From JAHRAW01 sp965203265 (GTDB taxonomy: Bacteria; Pseudomonadota; Gammaproteobacteria; Arenicellales; Poriferihabitantaceae), in NCBI GenBank assembly GCA_965203265.1, contig CBDBBV010000002.1:868001-932000 (forward strand): a stretch of DNA of 64,000 nt, read 5' to 3'. This document shows, in pieces, positions 35,705-44,960 of the stretch. The notes below the pieces were generated by a model. It saw only the letters and a list, made by a program, of their open reading frames with translations, was not told the DNA's origin and made no database searches. Numbering within the stretch: position 1 is the stretch's first letter; every line of letters begins with the position of its first letter. A program made the translations under genes and the position numbers.

Positions 35705-35983
35705 CGACAGCGCGTCGCCCACTGGTCGGCGCGCATGGAGATTCGCCCGCGGCGAGTGTGCATTCGCGCGATGACTCGTAAGTGGGGTTCCTGTTCGACC
35801 TCGGGAATCATCACTCTGGCCATCGACCTCGGCGATCAGGAAACCAACTTTCAGGACTTCGTCATCGCCCACGAACTGATCCACCTGCGCGTGCCGAATC
35901 ACGGGAAACTGTTCAAGGCGCTGCTGAGCGCGCACATACCCGACTGGCGGAAATACGATACCGGGCGCGGGCGCAGGGGTTGA
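35705..35983 (+). pseudogene. 5'-truncated YgjP/SprT-like zinc metallopeptidase
   Basis: About 92 codons of the C-terminal half of a YgjP-like (DUF45/M48-type) metallopeptidase. Visible are the RMEIRPRRVCIRAMTRKWGS core, CSTSGIITLAIDL, the zinc motif HELIH in FVIAHELIHLRVPNHG, and LFKALLSAHIPDW. Such genes commonly follow hsdR in type I R-M operons. The N-terminal half is absent and the frame is joined to repeat R3. An ATG at 35735 could still start an 82-residue peptide, but most of the fold is missing. Confidence 0.7.
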
Positions 35984-36023
35984 GCGGCGCGGCGGCGGGA
36001 ATCGCGCCGTTTCGTTCGGTTCT

Positions 36024-36039
36024 CATAATGTATATTATG
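36024..36039. repeat. Near-palindromic AT-rich site
   Basis: CATAATGTATATTATG, a near-perfect inverted repeat, lies between the metallopeptidase remnant and the end of phoU. It could be an operator left from the island or a weak terminator element. No function is shown. Confidence 0.3.
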
Positions 36040-36077
36040 TAAAGTAACAAATTATGCCGTCCGCGGCACAACGCAAC

Positions 36078-36809
36078 CTACCCCTCGCTCCCCCTCAGCT
36101 GCCGCACGATGCTTTCCACCCCCTCGTGGCGTACATCGGTGCCGTGTTTGATGAAGACGATGTGGCCGGCGATGTTTTTCGCGTGGTTGCCGAATCTTTC
36201 GAGGGCGCGGATGCCGAGTACGATGTCTACGAAGTGGCCGATGTTGCGCGCGTCTTCCATGACGAAAGTGCTCAGGTGGCGCAAACTGGATTGCAGTTGG
36301 TCGTCCAGTTTCAAGCCTTTTCCGAGTACTTCCAGCGCCTTGTTCAGGTCGAGGTCGTCGAAGGCGGCCATCACCGCCGTGAGCATTCCGCCGACATATT
36401 CCGACAGCGAGTAGATATCCTGCAATATGCGCTCCGCCGGCGCTTTGGCTTTGTCGTCGGCGCAGAAGCGGATGGTGAGCCCGGCGATTTTGCGCGCCTC
36501 GTCGCCGGAGCGTTCCAGTTCGGCGATGATCTTGCTGACGGCGATGATCTCGCGTAAATCCCGTGCCATGGGTTGCCTGAGGGCGATGATGCGGACAACC
36601 TCGTCGTCCGCCTTGACATCGAGATCGTTGAGTTTCCGGTCGTTTTCGATGACCCAGCGGGCGCGCTCGACATCCTGCCGCTTCAGGGTGTTGACGGCCT
36701 CGCACAACTGCGCCACGGCCAATTCCCCCATCTGCACCACCAGCGTGTGCAAGTGGCGCATTTCGCTGTCGTATCTCTTGAAAATGTGTCCGTCTCCGGT
36801 CTCGCTCAT
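36078..36809 (-). CDS. phoU: Phosphate signalling protein PhoU
   Basis: PhoU links the Pst transporter to PhoR and lowers Pho-regulon expression when phosphate is plentiful. From ATG 36809, behind a clear GAGGTGA Shine-Dalgarno, the product is about 243 residues. It has two three-helix PhoU repeats, each with the metal-binding acidic pattern (VIENDRKLNDLDVKADDEVV in the first; DIVLGIRALERFGNHAKNIA in the second). An in-frame GTG at 36827 was rejected because the Shine-Dalgarno lies between it and the ATG. It is the last gene of the pst operon. Confidence 0.94.
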   Translation of the reverse strand: MSETGDGHIFKRYDSEMRHLHTLVVQMGELAVAQLCEAVNTLKRQDVERARWVIENDRKLNDLDVKADDEVVRIIALRQPMARDLREIIAVSKIIAELERSGDEARKIAGLTIRFCADDKAKAPAERILQDIYSLSEYVGGMLTAVMAAFDDLDLNKALEVLGKGLKLDDQLQSSLRHLSTFVMEDARNIGHFVDIVLGIRALERFGNHAKNIAGHIVFIKHGTDVRHEGVESIVRQLRGSEG

Positions 36810-36863
36810 CTGATCACCTCGTTTCACTGAATACTGGAATAAAATGTTTCAACTGATTGTTTT

Positions 36864-37694
36864 TCAACCAAATCTACCCGTGATGTACCCTTCCGTCAAT
36901 TCGTGCATCGGGTTGGTGAAAATATCCTCGGTTCGCCCGACCTCGATCAGGTTGCCCAGATGAAAATAGGCAGTTCGTTGGGACACCCGCGCGGCCTGCT
37001 GCATGGAATGCGTAACGATGCCGATGGTGTATTGCTGGCGCAATTCGTCGATGAGTTCCTCGATGCGCGCCGTGGCGATGGGGTCGAGAGCCGAGCACGG
37101 CTCGTCCATGAGGATCACCTCCGGTTGGATGGCGATGGCGCGGGCGATGCACAGTCGCTGTTGTTGGCCGCCGGACAGTCCGGTGCCCGGTTGGTTGAGG
37201 CGATCCTTCACCTCGTTCCACAGCCCCACCCGTTGCAGGCTGGAGGCGACGATTTCATCGAGGTCGGCTCTGTTGCGGCTCAGGCCGTGGAGTTTCGGGC
37301 CATATGCGACATTTTCGTATACCGACTTGGGGAACGGATTGGGCGTTTGAAACACCATGCCGACGCGAGCGCGCAGGTAGACCACATCCATTTCTCTGGC
37401 GTGAATATCGTTGCCGCGCAATGCGATATCGCCGCGCACGCGACAGCCGTCGATGGTTTCGTTCATGCGGTTGAGACAGCGCAACAGCGTGGATTTGCCG
37501 CATCCGGACGGGCCGATCATGGCGAGCACCTCGTTCTTCGCCAAATCCAGAGAGACATCGAAGATCGCCTGCTTCGCCCCGTAATGCACATTCACATTGC
37601 GGCAGGTCATCTCCGCATCATCGACGAAGGCGTCGCCGACCGTTTCGCCGAATCGCTGCTCGGCGTTCGTTTCATTTTGCATGGTATTGGTCAT
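36864..37694 (-). CDS. pstB: Phosphate ABC transporter ATP-binding protein PstB
   Basis: PstB hydrolyses ATP to drive phosphate import. The 276-residue product has Walker A GPSGCGKSTLL, the Q-loop MVFQTPNPFPKSVYENVAYG, signature LSGGQQQRLCIARAIA, Walker B VILMDEPCSALDP and the H-loop THSMQQAARVSQRTAYF. The N-terminus is about 20 residues longer than usual. It lies 6 bp after pstA and 54 bp before phoU. Confidence 0.96.
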   Translation of the reverse strand: MTNTMQNETNAEQRFGETVGDAFVDDAEMTCRNVNVHYGAKQAIFDVSLDLAKNEVLAMIGPSGCGKSTLLRCLNRMNETIDGCRVRGDIALRGNDIHAREMDVVYLRARVGMVFQTPNPFPKSVYENVAYGPKLHGLSRNRADLDEIVASSLQRVGLWNEVKDRLNQPGTGLSGGQQQRLCIARAIAIQPEVILMDEPCSALDPIATARIEELIDELRQQYTIGIVTHSMQQAARVSQRTAYFHLGNLIEVGRTEDIFTNPMHELTEGYITGRFG

Positions 37695-37700
37695 CCCCGT

Positions 37701-38996
37701 TCACCAGCGTTTTTCCATCTTGCTGCGAATCAACGCCACCACGCCGTTGATCGCCACCAGCACCGCCAGCAACACCACAATCGCCGCGGAGGTGCGCTCC
37801 ACGAAGCCCCGTTCCGGGCTGTCCGCCCACAAGTATATCTGCACCGGCAAGGCGGTGGCCGGATCCTCCAGTCCGCCGGGAATATCGACGATGAAGGCGA
37901 CCATGCCGATCACCAAGAGCGGCGCGGTTTCCCCCAACGCCTGCGCCAGCCCGATGATCGCGCCGGTCAGCATGCCCGGCAACGCCAACGGCAGTACGTG
38001 ATGCACCACGGTCTGCACGCGAGACGCCCCTACCCCCAGCGCCGCCTGCCGAATCCGCTGAGGCACCGCCGCCAGCGCCGCGCGGCTGGAGATGATTATG
38101 GTAGGCAGGGTCATCAGCGCCAACACCATGCCGCCGACCAACGGCACCGATCTGGGGAAACCGAAGAAGTTGATCAACACCGCCAATCCGAGCAGGCCGA
38201 AGGTGATCGAGGGCACGGCGGCGAGATTGTTGATGTTCACTTCCACCACATCCACGAATTTGTTGCGCGGCGCGAATTCCTGCAGATACACCGCCGCGGC
38301 GATACCCACCGGCAGCGCCAGCAACATGGTCACCAGCAGGGTGAAAATCGACCCCATCACCGCCCCGAGAATGCCCGCCTGCTCCGCATTGCGCGAGTCT
38401 CCCGAGGTGAAGAACGGCTTGTTGAATCTCTTCTCGATGCGTTTTTCCGCGACCAGCCGATCGACCCAGGCGATGGCCTGATCCGACAGTCGGCGGGTGG
38501 ATTCGGGTTGATCGCGGTCGATGTTGCCCTTCATCAGCATATCCACCTCATCGTCCGCCAGCACCCAGAAACGGCGCGTCTGCCCGATCAAATCGGGCTG
38601 CGCCAACACCGCATCGCGCACCGCATACTCGGCACCGTCGCTGACAATGCCGTACAGCCGCCGTTTATCCGCGCGGGTTTCCGCCTCGGGGAAGTCGGCG
38701 CGCAACGACGCCTTGATCATCCTGCCATAGGGCGCATCGGCGATGGCGCGACGATCCAGCGGCGCATCGAACTGATCCGCCTGCAACGCGATGTCCACGG
38801 CGAGATAGGTCTGGAAGAACGCGCCGGATGCCTTGTACACGCTCGTGCCCAGCAGCCACAGCAGAAATAACATGCCGACGGCGATCGCCGCCGCGCCCAA
38901 CAGGCGGAAGCACCTTTCCGTGCGGTAGCGGGCGCGAATGCTGCGCCGCAGCGCCAGCTCCATGTTCGTCTCCATCTCCGTCTCCGCCGGGTTCAT
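37701..38996 (-). CDS. pstA: Phosphate ABC transporter permease PstA (long form, N-terminal DUF3333-type domain)
   Basis: PstA is one of the two membrane permeases of the phosphate importer. From ATG 38996 (overlapping the pstC stop as ATGA) the product is 431 residues, longer than the 296-residue E. coli protein. After the first helix there is a periplasmic insert of about 150 residues of the DUF3333 type (DRRAIADAPYGRMIKASLRA, RRFWVLADDEVDMLMKGNID). The permease domain carries the EAA-type motif ALGVGASRVQTVVHHVLPLA and GLAQALGETAPLLVIGM. Long PstA forms are common in proteobacteria. Confidence 0.94.
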   Translation of the reverse strand: MNPAETEMETNMELALRRSIRARYRTERCFRLLGAAAIAVGMLFLLWLLGTSVYKASGAFFQTYLAVDIALQADQFDAPLDRRAIADAPYGRMIKASLRADFPEAETRADKRRLYGIVSDGAEYAVRDAVLAQPDLIGQTRRFWVLADDEVDMLMKGNIDRDQPESTRRLSDQAIAWVDRLVAEKRIEKRFNKPFFTSGDSRNAEQAGILGAVMGSIFTLLVTMLLALPVGIAAAVYLQEFAPRNKFVDVVEVNINNLAAVPSITFGLLGLAVLINFFGFPRSVPLVGGMVLALMTLPTIIISSRAALAAVPQRIRQAALGVGASRVQTVVHHVLPLALPGMLTGAIIGLAQALGETAPLLVIGMVAFIVDIPGGLEDPATALPVQIYLWADSPERGFVERTSAAIVVLLAVLVAINGVVALIRSKMEKRW

Positions 38997-39997
38997 TCGT
39001 ACTGCTCCTTGTATTTGCGCGCCACCCGCAGGGCGATCACATTCAGGCTCAGCGTCATGACGAACAGCACCAGCCCCAGAGCGAACGCCGCCAGCGTCTT
39101 GGGGCTGTCGAACGCCTGATCGCCGACCAGCAGGGTTACGATCTGCACGGTTACCGTGGTCACCGATTGCAACGGATTGCCGGTCAGGTTGGCCGCCAGC
39201 CCGGCCGCCATGACCACGATCATGGTCTCGCCGATGGCGCGCGAGGCGGCCAGCAGGATGCTGCCGACTATGCCGGGAAAAGCCGCCGGCAATACCACCC
39301 GCCGGATGGTCTCCGAGCGCGTCGCGCCGAGCCCCAGCGAGCCGTCTCGCAGGGCGCGAGGCACCGCGCTGATCACATCGTCGGACAGCGAGGACACGAA
39401 CGGCAGAATCATGATGCCCATCACCAGCCCGGTCGCCAGCGCGCTTTCCGCGGTCGCCTCCAGCCCGAAGAACACGGCCACATCGCGCACCAGCGGGCCC
39501 ACCGTGAGGGCGGCGAAGAAGCCATAGACCACCGTGGGGATGCCCGCCAGAATTTCCAGAATCGGCTTGCCCACGGCGCGGGCGCGGCGGTCGGCGTATT
39601 CCGACAGATAGATCGCCGCGAGCAATCCGAACGGCACCGAAACGCACAGGGCGATGGCGGTAATCAGCAAAGTGCCGGTGAACAACGGCACGGCGCCGAA
39701 CGCTCCGCTCGATCCCACCTGATCGTCGCGAATGGCGGTTTGCGGCGACCATTCGAGGCCGAAGAGAAAGTCCCCCAGCGAGATCACCTTGAAAAATCGA
39801 ATGGCCTCGAACAGAACCGACAGGACGATGCCGACGGTGGTGAAAATCGCCAGGCAGGCGCACAGCAGCAGGAAGTACAGGAAGACCTTCTCGATTCGAT
39901 GGCGCGCCGTGCGCTGCCGCCGCAACAGGTGCGCCGCCAGTAGCAACGCGACCGGCGTGCCGATGAAGAACAGGCATAGGGCGGTGAGTACGCTCAT
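38993..39997 (-). CDS. pstC: Phosphate ABC transporter permease PstC
   Basis: PstC is the second permease subunit. The 334-residue product has about seven membrane helices with GLLAAIYLSEYADRRARAVG, PILEILAGIPTVVYGFFAAL, LGLGATRSETIRRVVLPAAF and AASRAIGETMIVVMAAGLAA. The N-terminus begins with a helix (VLTALCLFFIGTPVALLLAA) and lacks the large N-terminal extension of some long PstC proteins. It is separated from pstS by about 120 bp containing a strong hairpin. Confidence 0.94.
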   Translation of the reverse strand: MSVLTALCLFFIGTPVALLLAAHLLRRQRTARHRIEKVFLYFLLLCACLAIFTTVGIVLSVLFEAIRFFKVISLGDFLFGLEWSPQTAIRDDQVGSSGAFGAVPLFTGTLLITAIALCVSVPFGLLAAIYLSEYADRRARAVGKPILEILAGIPTVVYGFFAALTVGPLVRDVAVFFGLEATAESALATGLVMGIMILPFVSSLSDDVISAVPRALRDGSLGLGATRSETIRRVVLPAAFPGIVGSILLAASRAIGETMIVVMAAGLAANLTGNPLQSVTTVTVQIVTLLVGDQAFDSPKTLAAFALGLVLFVMTLSLNVIALRVARKYKEQYE

Positions 39998-40035
39998 ATC
40001 TGTTTTCGTGCATGCAAGCGTGGCTTAAAAGAGAT

Positions 40036-40091
40036 GCGCCGCCGACGATGGCCGCCATGGGATCAGGCGGCAGTCGTGGGCGGCGCTTTTT
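40036..40091. terminator. Long GC-rich hairpin between pstS and pstC
   Basis: GCGCCGCCGAC pairs with GTCG and GGCGGCGC around an inner GCCGCC/GGCGGC stem with loop ATGGGATCA. On the plus strand it ends in TTTTT (40087-40091). On the minus strand, in the pst direction, the T tract is poor, so there it may act as an mRNA stabiliser or partial attenuator that keeps pstS expression above the rest of the operon. The plus-strand form would be a classic rho-independent terminator. Confidence 0.6.
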
Positions 40092-40120
40092 GTCGGCTAC
40101 CCGCAGGCGGCCGGATCAGC

Positions 40121-41245
40121 TCACAGTGACTGCAAGCGGGTTTTCTTCTCCGTGGCCGCGCGGAAAGCCCTGCGTTCCGCTATCGGCATGGGAATCAGCC
40201 CCCGATCCGTGAGGTAGCCCTCATCCCCCCAGGTGTCCTCGTCGGTCAACTCGGCCATGAATTCGGCCATGCCGGGAACCACGCCGATGTGCGCCGATTT
40301 GGCGTACACATAGAGCGGTCGGGATATGGGATAGGAGCCGGCCGAGATATTCTCGAATTCAGGTGCCACGCCTTCCACCAACGAACCCTGCACCACATCG
40401 CCGTTCTGGTCGAGGAAACTGAAGCCGAAAATGCCGAGCGCATTTGGATTGTTGGCCAGTTTCTGCACGATCAGGTTGTCGTTCTCGCCGGCCTCGATGA
40501 ATGCGCCGTCCTCGCGAATGCCGTGGCAGATGCCTTTGTAGGCCGATTTATCGGTCTTTTTCATGGCCTTGATCCACGGGATTTCCTTGCAACCCCCTTC
40601 CATGCCCAGCTCGACAAAGGCATCCCGGGTACCCGAGGTCGGCGGCGGGCCGAGTACCTCGATATTGCTCGCCGGAAGGGCCGAATTCACCTCGGCCCAG
40701 GTGCGGTAGGGGTTGTCCACCAACGACTCGCTGCCATCCGGATTCGGCACCTTCTTGGCCAGCGCGAGGAAAATATCCCTGCGAGTCAGGGAAACTCGCG
40801 GCGCCGTATTGCTGTTGGCGAGGACGATGCCGTCATAGCCGATTTTGATCTCGATGATGTCGGTTACGCCGTTTGCCTGACAGCGGTCGAATTCGGATTT
40901 CTTCATCCGTCTGGAGGCGTTGGCGAAATCCGGATGTTCATCGCCGACGCCGGCGCAGAACAATTTCATGCCGCCGCCGGAGCCGGTGGATTCGATGATG
41001 GGGGTTTTGAAGTCCGTGGATCGGCCGAATTTTTCCGCGACCACGGTGGCGAAGGGATAGACCGTCGAGGAGCCGACTATGTGGATATTGCCGCTTGCCT
41101 GTGCCGCCGTTGCCGCGGCAAACAGGGCGAGGCCGGCCAGTATCGCGCCGACGCCCGCGCCCGCCGAAAGCGAGCGGGCGGTATGTCTTTCACCGGAAAA
41201 ACCGGCTGAGGCTGGGACTGACAAAAACGTGGTGTGTGTGTTCAT
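40121..41245 (-). CDS. pstS: Phosphate ABC transporter substrate-binding protein PstS
   Basis: PstS binds phosphate in the periplasm and delivers it to PstCA. From ATG 41245 the product is 374 residues. It has a long signal sequence (GVGAILAGLALFAAATAAQA) and phosphate-binding loops IHIVGSSTVYPFATVVAEKF, IIESTGSGGGMKLFCAGVGD, DIFLALAKKVPNPDGS and GPPPTSGTRDAFVELGM. Residues such as DFANASRRMKKSEFD support the family call. It is the first gene of the pst operon. No clear Pho box was found upstream. Confidence 0.95.
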   Translation of the reverse strand: MNTHTTFLSVPASAGFSGERHTARSLSAGAGVGAILAGLALFAAATAAQASGNIHIVGSSTVYPFATVVAEKFGRSTDFKTPIIESTGSGGGMKLFCAGVGDEHPDFANASRRMKKSEFDRCQANGVTDIIEIKIGYDGIVLANSNTAPRVSLTRRDIFLALAKKVPNPDGSESLVDNPYRTWAEVNSALPASNIEVLGPPPTSGTRDAFVELGMEGGCKEIPWIKAMKKTDKSAYKGICHGIREDGAFIEAGENDNLIVQKLANNPNALGIFGFSFLDQNGDVVQGSLVEGVAPEFENISAGSYPISRPLYVYAKSAHIGVVPGMAEFMAELTDEDTWGDEGYLTDRGLIPMPIAERRAFRAATEKKTRLQSL

Positions 41246-41317
41246 TGGATAAACTCCGCAAGGAAAAAAAGGAAAAAAGCAAAGGAAACCGGTCTTACAG
41301 CGAAAACCGGAACGGGG

Positions 41318-41323
41318 ATTATA
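41318..41323 (-). promoter_or_regulatory. Putative -10 box for pstS
   Basis: A TATAAT on the minus strand lies about 72 bp upstream of the pstS ATG. A short inverted repeat (CCGGT...ACCGG) lies just downstream of it in the leader. No two-part CTGTCA-type Pho box was found, so PhoB control is not shown by the sequence. Confidence 0.35.
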
Positions 41324-41498
41324 CCAAAATGCGACCGCTGAGGGCTGCGCCGACGGCACGCGAAGACGAAAGCGATGAGGGCATTTCTTCAGGCCAACCC
41401 CGCCTGCCGCGCGCAATCCCGCTCATCCGCCCTGCCCTGATTGCGCCATCGGCCGGCTACCGCCGCCCAAGCGCTCGGCAAAATCCCGCCCTTACCCC

Positions 41499-43436
41499 TC
41501 ACCCCCGCCCCCGATTGGCGATCAGGTCGTCCACCACCGATGGGTCGGCCAGCGTGCTGGTATCGCCGAGGTCATCCAGTTCATTGGCCGCGATCTTGCG
41601 CAGGATGCGCCGCATGATCTTGCCGGAGCGGGTTTTCGGCAGGCCGGGCGCCCATTGGATCACATCCGGCTTGGCGATGGCGCCGATCTCCTTTCGCACC
41701 AGATTCACCAACTGCCCGCGTAGTTCGTCGGCGGGTTCGCTGCCAACCATCAGGGTGACGAATGCGTAAATCCCCTGCCCCTTGATTTCATGGGGACAGC
41801 CGACCACCGCGGCTTCCGCCACCTGCTCGTGCAGCACCAGCGCGCTTTCCACTTCGGCGGTGCCCAAACGATGGCCGGACACATTGATCACATCGTCGAC
41901 CCGCCCGGTGATCCAGTAATAGCCGTCCTCGTCCCGGCGGGCGCCGTCTCCGCTGGTGTAGTAGCCGGGATGCGCCGTGAAATAGGTCTCGACAAAACGC
42001 TCGTGGTCGCCGTAGACGGTGCGCATCTGCCCCGGCCAGGACTGCTTGAGCACCAGATTGCCCGAAGCCGCGCCCGCCACCTCGTTGCCGTCGGCGTCCA
42101 TCAGCGCCGGCTGAATGCCGAAGAAAGGCAGGGTGGCCGAACCCGGCTTGAGAGCGGTGGCACCCGGCAGCGGCGTGATGAGAATGCCGCCGGTCTCGGT
42201 CTGCCACCAAGTGTCGATCACCGGGCAACGCCGCTCGCCGACCACCCGGTAATACCATTCCCACGCTTCCGGATTGATCGGCTCCCCCACGGTGCCGAGA
42301 ATGCGCAAACTCTTGCGGCTGTGCTTTCGCACCGCCTCGTCGCCCTGCCCCATGAGCGCGCGCAATGCGGTCGGCGCGGTGTAGAAGATGTTGACCGCGT
42401 GCTTGTCGACCACCTGCCAGAAGCGCCCGGGATCGGGCCAGGTCGGCAGCCCCTCGAACATCACGGTAGTAGCGCCGTTGGCCAGCGGCCCGTAGACGAT
42501 ATAGGAATGCCCGGTAACCCAGCCGACATCGGCGGTGCACCAGTAGACATCGCCCTCTTGGTAGTCGAACACATATTTGTGAGTCATGGCGGCATACAAC
42601 TGGTATCCGCCGGTGGTGTGCAGCACGCCCTTGGGCTTGCCGGTGGAGCCCGAGGTGTACAGGATGAACAACGGATCCTCCGCATCCATTTCCTCCACCG
42701 GGCAGTTCGCCGAAGCCGCCTCCATGGCCTCGTGATACCACACATCCCGCGACCCATTCCCGCGCACCGGATTGCCGGTACGCTGCACCACGATGGTGGT
42801 ATGCACATCGGGGCACCCGATCAGCGCCTGCTCCACATTCTCCTTCAACGGAACATGGTTGCCGCCGCGCAATCCCTCGTCGGCGGTGATCACCACCCGG
42901 CAATCCGAATCGAGAATCCGATCGCGCAGAGCATCCGGCGAAAACCCGCCGAACACCACCGAGTGAACCGCCCCGATACGCGCGCAAGCCAACATGGCCA
43001 CCACCGCCTCGGGAATCATCGGCATGTAGATGGAAACCCGATCCCCCCGCTCGATCCCACGCGACTTGAGCACATTCGCAAACTTACAAACCAACTCGAA
43101 CAATTCCCGATAAGTGATTGATTTATCGATATTCGGATCGTCCCCTTCCCAGACAATGGCCACCTGCTCGGCGCGCATAGCCAGATGCCGATCGACGCAG
43201 TTATAACAAGCATTCAACCGCCCGCCGACAAACCAAGCAATCCGCGCCCGATGAAAATCCACATCCATCACCCGCTCCCACGGCTTCGACCAACTGATAA
43301 ACGCCTTCGCCTGCTCACTCCAGAACCCCTGCGGATCATCAATCGAATGGCGATACATCCGCCGATACTGCTCGGCATTCAAATGAGCGCGCGCGGCGAC
43401 TTGTGCGGGTACTGGGTAAACCTTTTCCTGAGACAT
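41499..43436 (-). CDS. acs: Acetyl-CoA synthetase
   Basis: Acs activates acetate to acetyl-CoA through acetyl-AMP. From ATG 43436 the product is 645 residues, the family norm. It has the AMP-binding P-loop FILYTSGSTGKPKGVLHTTG, the acetate-pocket region VIDTWWQTETGGILITPLPG, the hinge/adenylate motif YYWITGRVDDVINVSGHRLG, and the C-terminal lysine in PKTRSGKIMRRILRKIA that is acetylated in known enzymes. The longer upstream frame to 43565 has no resemblance. The neighbours on both sides are functionally unrelated. Confidence 0.96.
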   Translation of the reverse strand: MSQEKVYPVPAQVAARAHLNAEQYRRMYRHSIDDPQGFWSEQAKAFISWSKPWERVMDVDFHRARIAWFVGGRLNACYNCVDRHLAMRAEQVAIVWEGDDPNIDKSITYRELFELVCKFANVLKSRGIERGDRVSIYMPMIPEAVVAMLACARIGAVHSVVFGGFSPDALRDRILDSDCRVVITADEGLRGGNHVPLKENVEQALIGCPDVHTTIVVQRTGNPVRGNGSRDVWYHEAMEAASANCPVEEMDAEDPLFILYTSGSTGKPKGVLHTTGGYQLYAAMTHKYVFDYQEGDVYWCTADVGWVTGHSYIVYGPLANGATTVMFEGLPTWPDPGRFWQVVDKHAVNIFYTAPTALRALMGQGDEAVRKHSRKSLRILGTVGEPINPEAWEWYYRVVGERRCPVIDTWWQTETGGILITPLPGATALKPGSATLPFFGIQPALMDADGNEVAGAASGNLVLKQSWPGQMRTVYGDHERFVETYFTAHPGYYTSGDGARRDEDGYYWITGRVDDVINVSGHRLGTAEVESALVLHEQVAEAAVVGCPHEIKGQGIYAFVTLMVGSEPADELRGQLVNLVRKEIGAIAKPDVIQWAPGLPKTRSGKIMRRILRKIAANELDDLGDTSTLADPSVVDDLIANRGRG

Positions 43437-43698
43437 GGCGTTCACCGGCTGGGGGGTGTGAGACGGGCGATTACTGTACCCACTCGATGGGGGATTGGCA
43501 AGCCGCCTCGCCACTGATACCGGCGTGCGGCGCCAACTGTTGTATACTGGCTCGCAATGTTGCAATTCGGGCGCTATACGCTACACGCGAAATGCAGGCT
43601 GACATGACGACTAAATTACCGGAGTGCTCGTACCACACAGGCATAACGAGCAAGAACCTGCACGCCAACAATTATCTCCGATACGCGGATTCGGTTAT

Positions 43699-44958
43699 AT
43701 GAGCGGGACTGCAACGCTAGCAGCTGAACAAGCCTCGGCAGCGGCCGAAGATTGGACCTTTCGCACCGCGAACACCAAGCAGATCAGTCATGGCATCCAT
43801 CCCTATCCGGCCATGATGATCCCGCAGATCGCGCAGCGGCTCATAGACAATTACGGGAGCGTCGGCGCTATTTTGTTCGATCCCTACTGCGGCTCGGGCA
43901 CAACGCTGTTGGAGGGAATGCTCGCGGGCATGGCCTCGGTCGGAACGGACTTGAACCCGCTGGCGCGGTTGATCGCCCGCGTCAAGACTCGGCCGCTCGG
44001 CATTGACGAAATCGATTGCGAAATCGCGCGTTTCCACGGCACCGGAGCATTTGCCGAGGCGACGATCCCCCCCGTCCCCAATGTGGATTACTGGTTCTCC
44101 GCCGAAACCCAGCGCGATCTGGCCGCCATCCGTCGGTACATCGACAACATCCCCAACGAGGCGGTCGCGGATGTGTTCCGCGTAGCCTTCAGCCTGACGG
44201 TTCGCAAGGCGTCGTGGACGCGGAACTCGGAATTCAAACTGTATCGCATTCCGGCCAGCCAACTGGCCGAGCACAATCCGGATTCGCGCGCCATCCTGAG
44301 GCAGGCGCTCGACAATGTCCGGCGCGCATTGCAGGCACTCGAATGTGTCGTTGGGGATGAATACGAGATTCCGGCCATCCACGAATTCAACACCGTTTCC
44401 GGCGTACCGGCCAGAATACTCGCGCCGCAATCCGTTGATCTGGTAGTAACCTCACCGCCCTACGGCGATTCCCGCACCACGGTTGCCTACGGCCAATTCT
44501 CACGACTGTCGTCGCAATGGCTCGGCTACGCGGACGCGAATCGCGTGGATGCGATCCTCATGGGAGGCGGGAAACTCGATCAAACCGCGCAATTCGGCTT
44601 GCACGAACTCGACGGCGTCATCGCCGGCATTGCGGCGCTAGATGAGCGCCGCGCCTGCGAAGTCGCGGCGTTCTTTGCGGATTATCGGGCGTCCATCCGC
44701 CATGTTGCGACTGCGGTAAAACCCGGCGGATACGCCTGTTATGTGGTCGGCAATCGCACCGTAAAAGGCCACACGATACCCACGGCGGAAACTACGGCGG
44801 CGTTCTTCGAGGAAAACGGCTTTGAAACAGCGGCGATATGCACGCGCAACATCCCCAATAAGCGGATGCCTTCGGTGAATTCTCCGAGCAATGTTGCGGG
44901 CAAAGTCGGCAAGACGATGACCGCGGAGCACATCGTGATTTGCCGCAAGGTTCGTTGA
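43699..44958 (+). CDS. DNA (probably cytosine-N4) methyltransferase of an MvaI/BcnI-type R-M pair
   Basis: The 419-residue product has the AdoMet-binding motif ILFDPYCGSGTTLLEGMLAG (about residues 58-77) and the catalytic motif TSPPYGDSRTTVAYGQFSRL. SPPY is typical of N4-cytosine and some N6-adenine methylases. The downstream nuclease gene belongs to the MvaI/BcnI family, whose partners are N4-cytosine methylases, which supports m4C. ATG 43699 was chosen over an upstream in-frame start at 43624 because the extra residues lack family character. It ends 2 bp before the nuclease start, implying coupling. Confidence 0.82.
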   Translation: MSGTATLAAEQASAAAEDWTFRTANTKQISHGIHPYPAMMIPQIAQRLIDNYGSVGAILFDPYCGSGTTLLEGMLAGMASVGTDLNPLARLIARVKTRPLGIDEIDCEIARFHGTGAFAEATIPPVPNVDYWFSAETQRDLAAIRRYIDNIPNEAVADVFRVAFSLTVRKASWTRNSEFKLYRIPASQLAEHNPDSRAILRQALDNVRRALQALECVVGDEYEIPAIHEFNTVSGVPARILAPQSVDLVVTSPPYGDSRTTVAYGQFSRLSSQWLGYADANRVDAILMGGGKLDQTAQFGLHELDGVIAGIAALDERRACEVAAFFADYRASIRHVATAVKPGGYACYVVGNRTVKGHTIPTAETTAAFFEENGFETAAICTRNIPNKRMPSVNSPSNVAGKVGKTMTAEHIVICRKVR

Positions 44959-44960
44959 CC

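Noticed and set aside
36903..38870. 655-codon open frame antisense to pstB and pstA
   Set aside because: His/Arg/Gln-rich shadow crossing two well-supported genes.
41246..41340. Pho box upstream of pstS
   Set aside because: Only one CTGTAAGA-like half-site was found, on the wrong side of the -10 box; no pair of 11-bp-spaced CTGTCA motifs.
43403..43702. Open frame between acs and the m4C methylase
   Set aside because: It overlaps the acs N-terminus and has no resemblance to a protein; the interval shows only a TATACT-like box at 43543.
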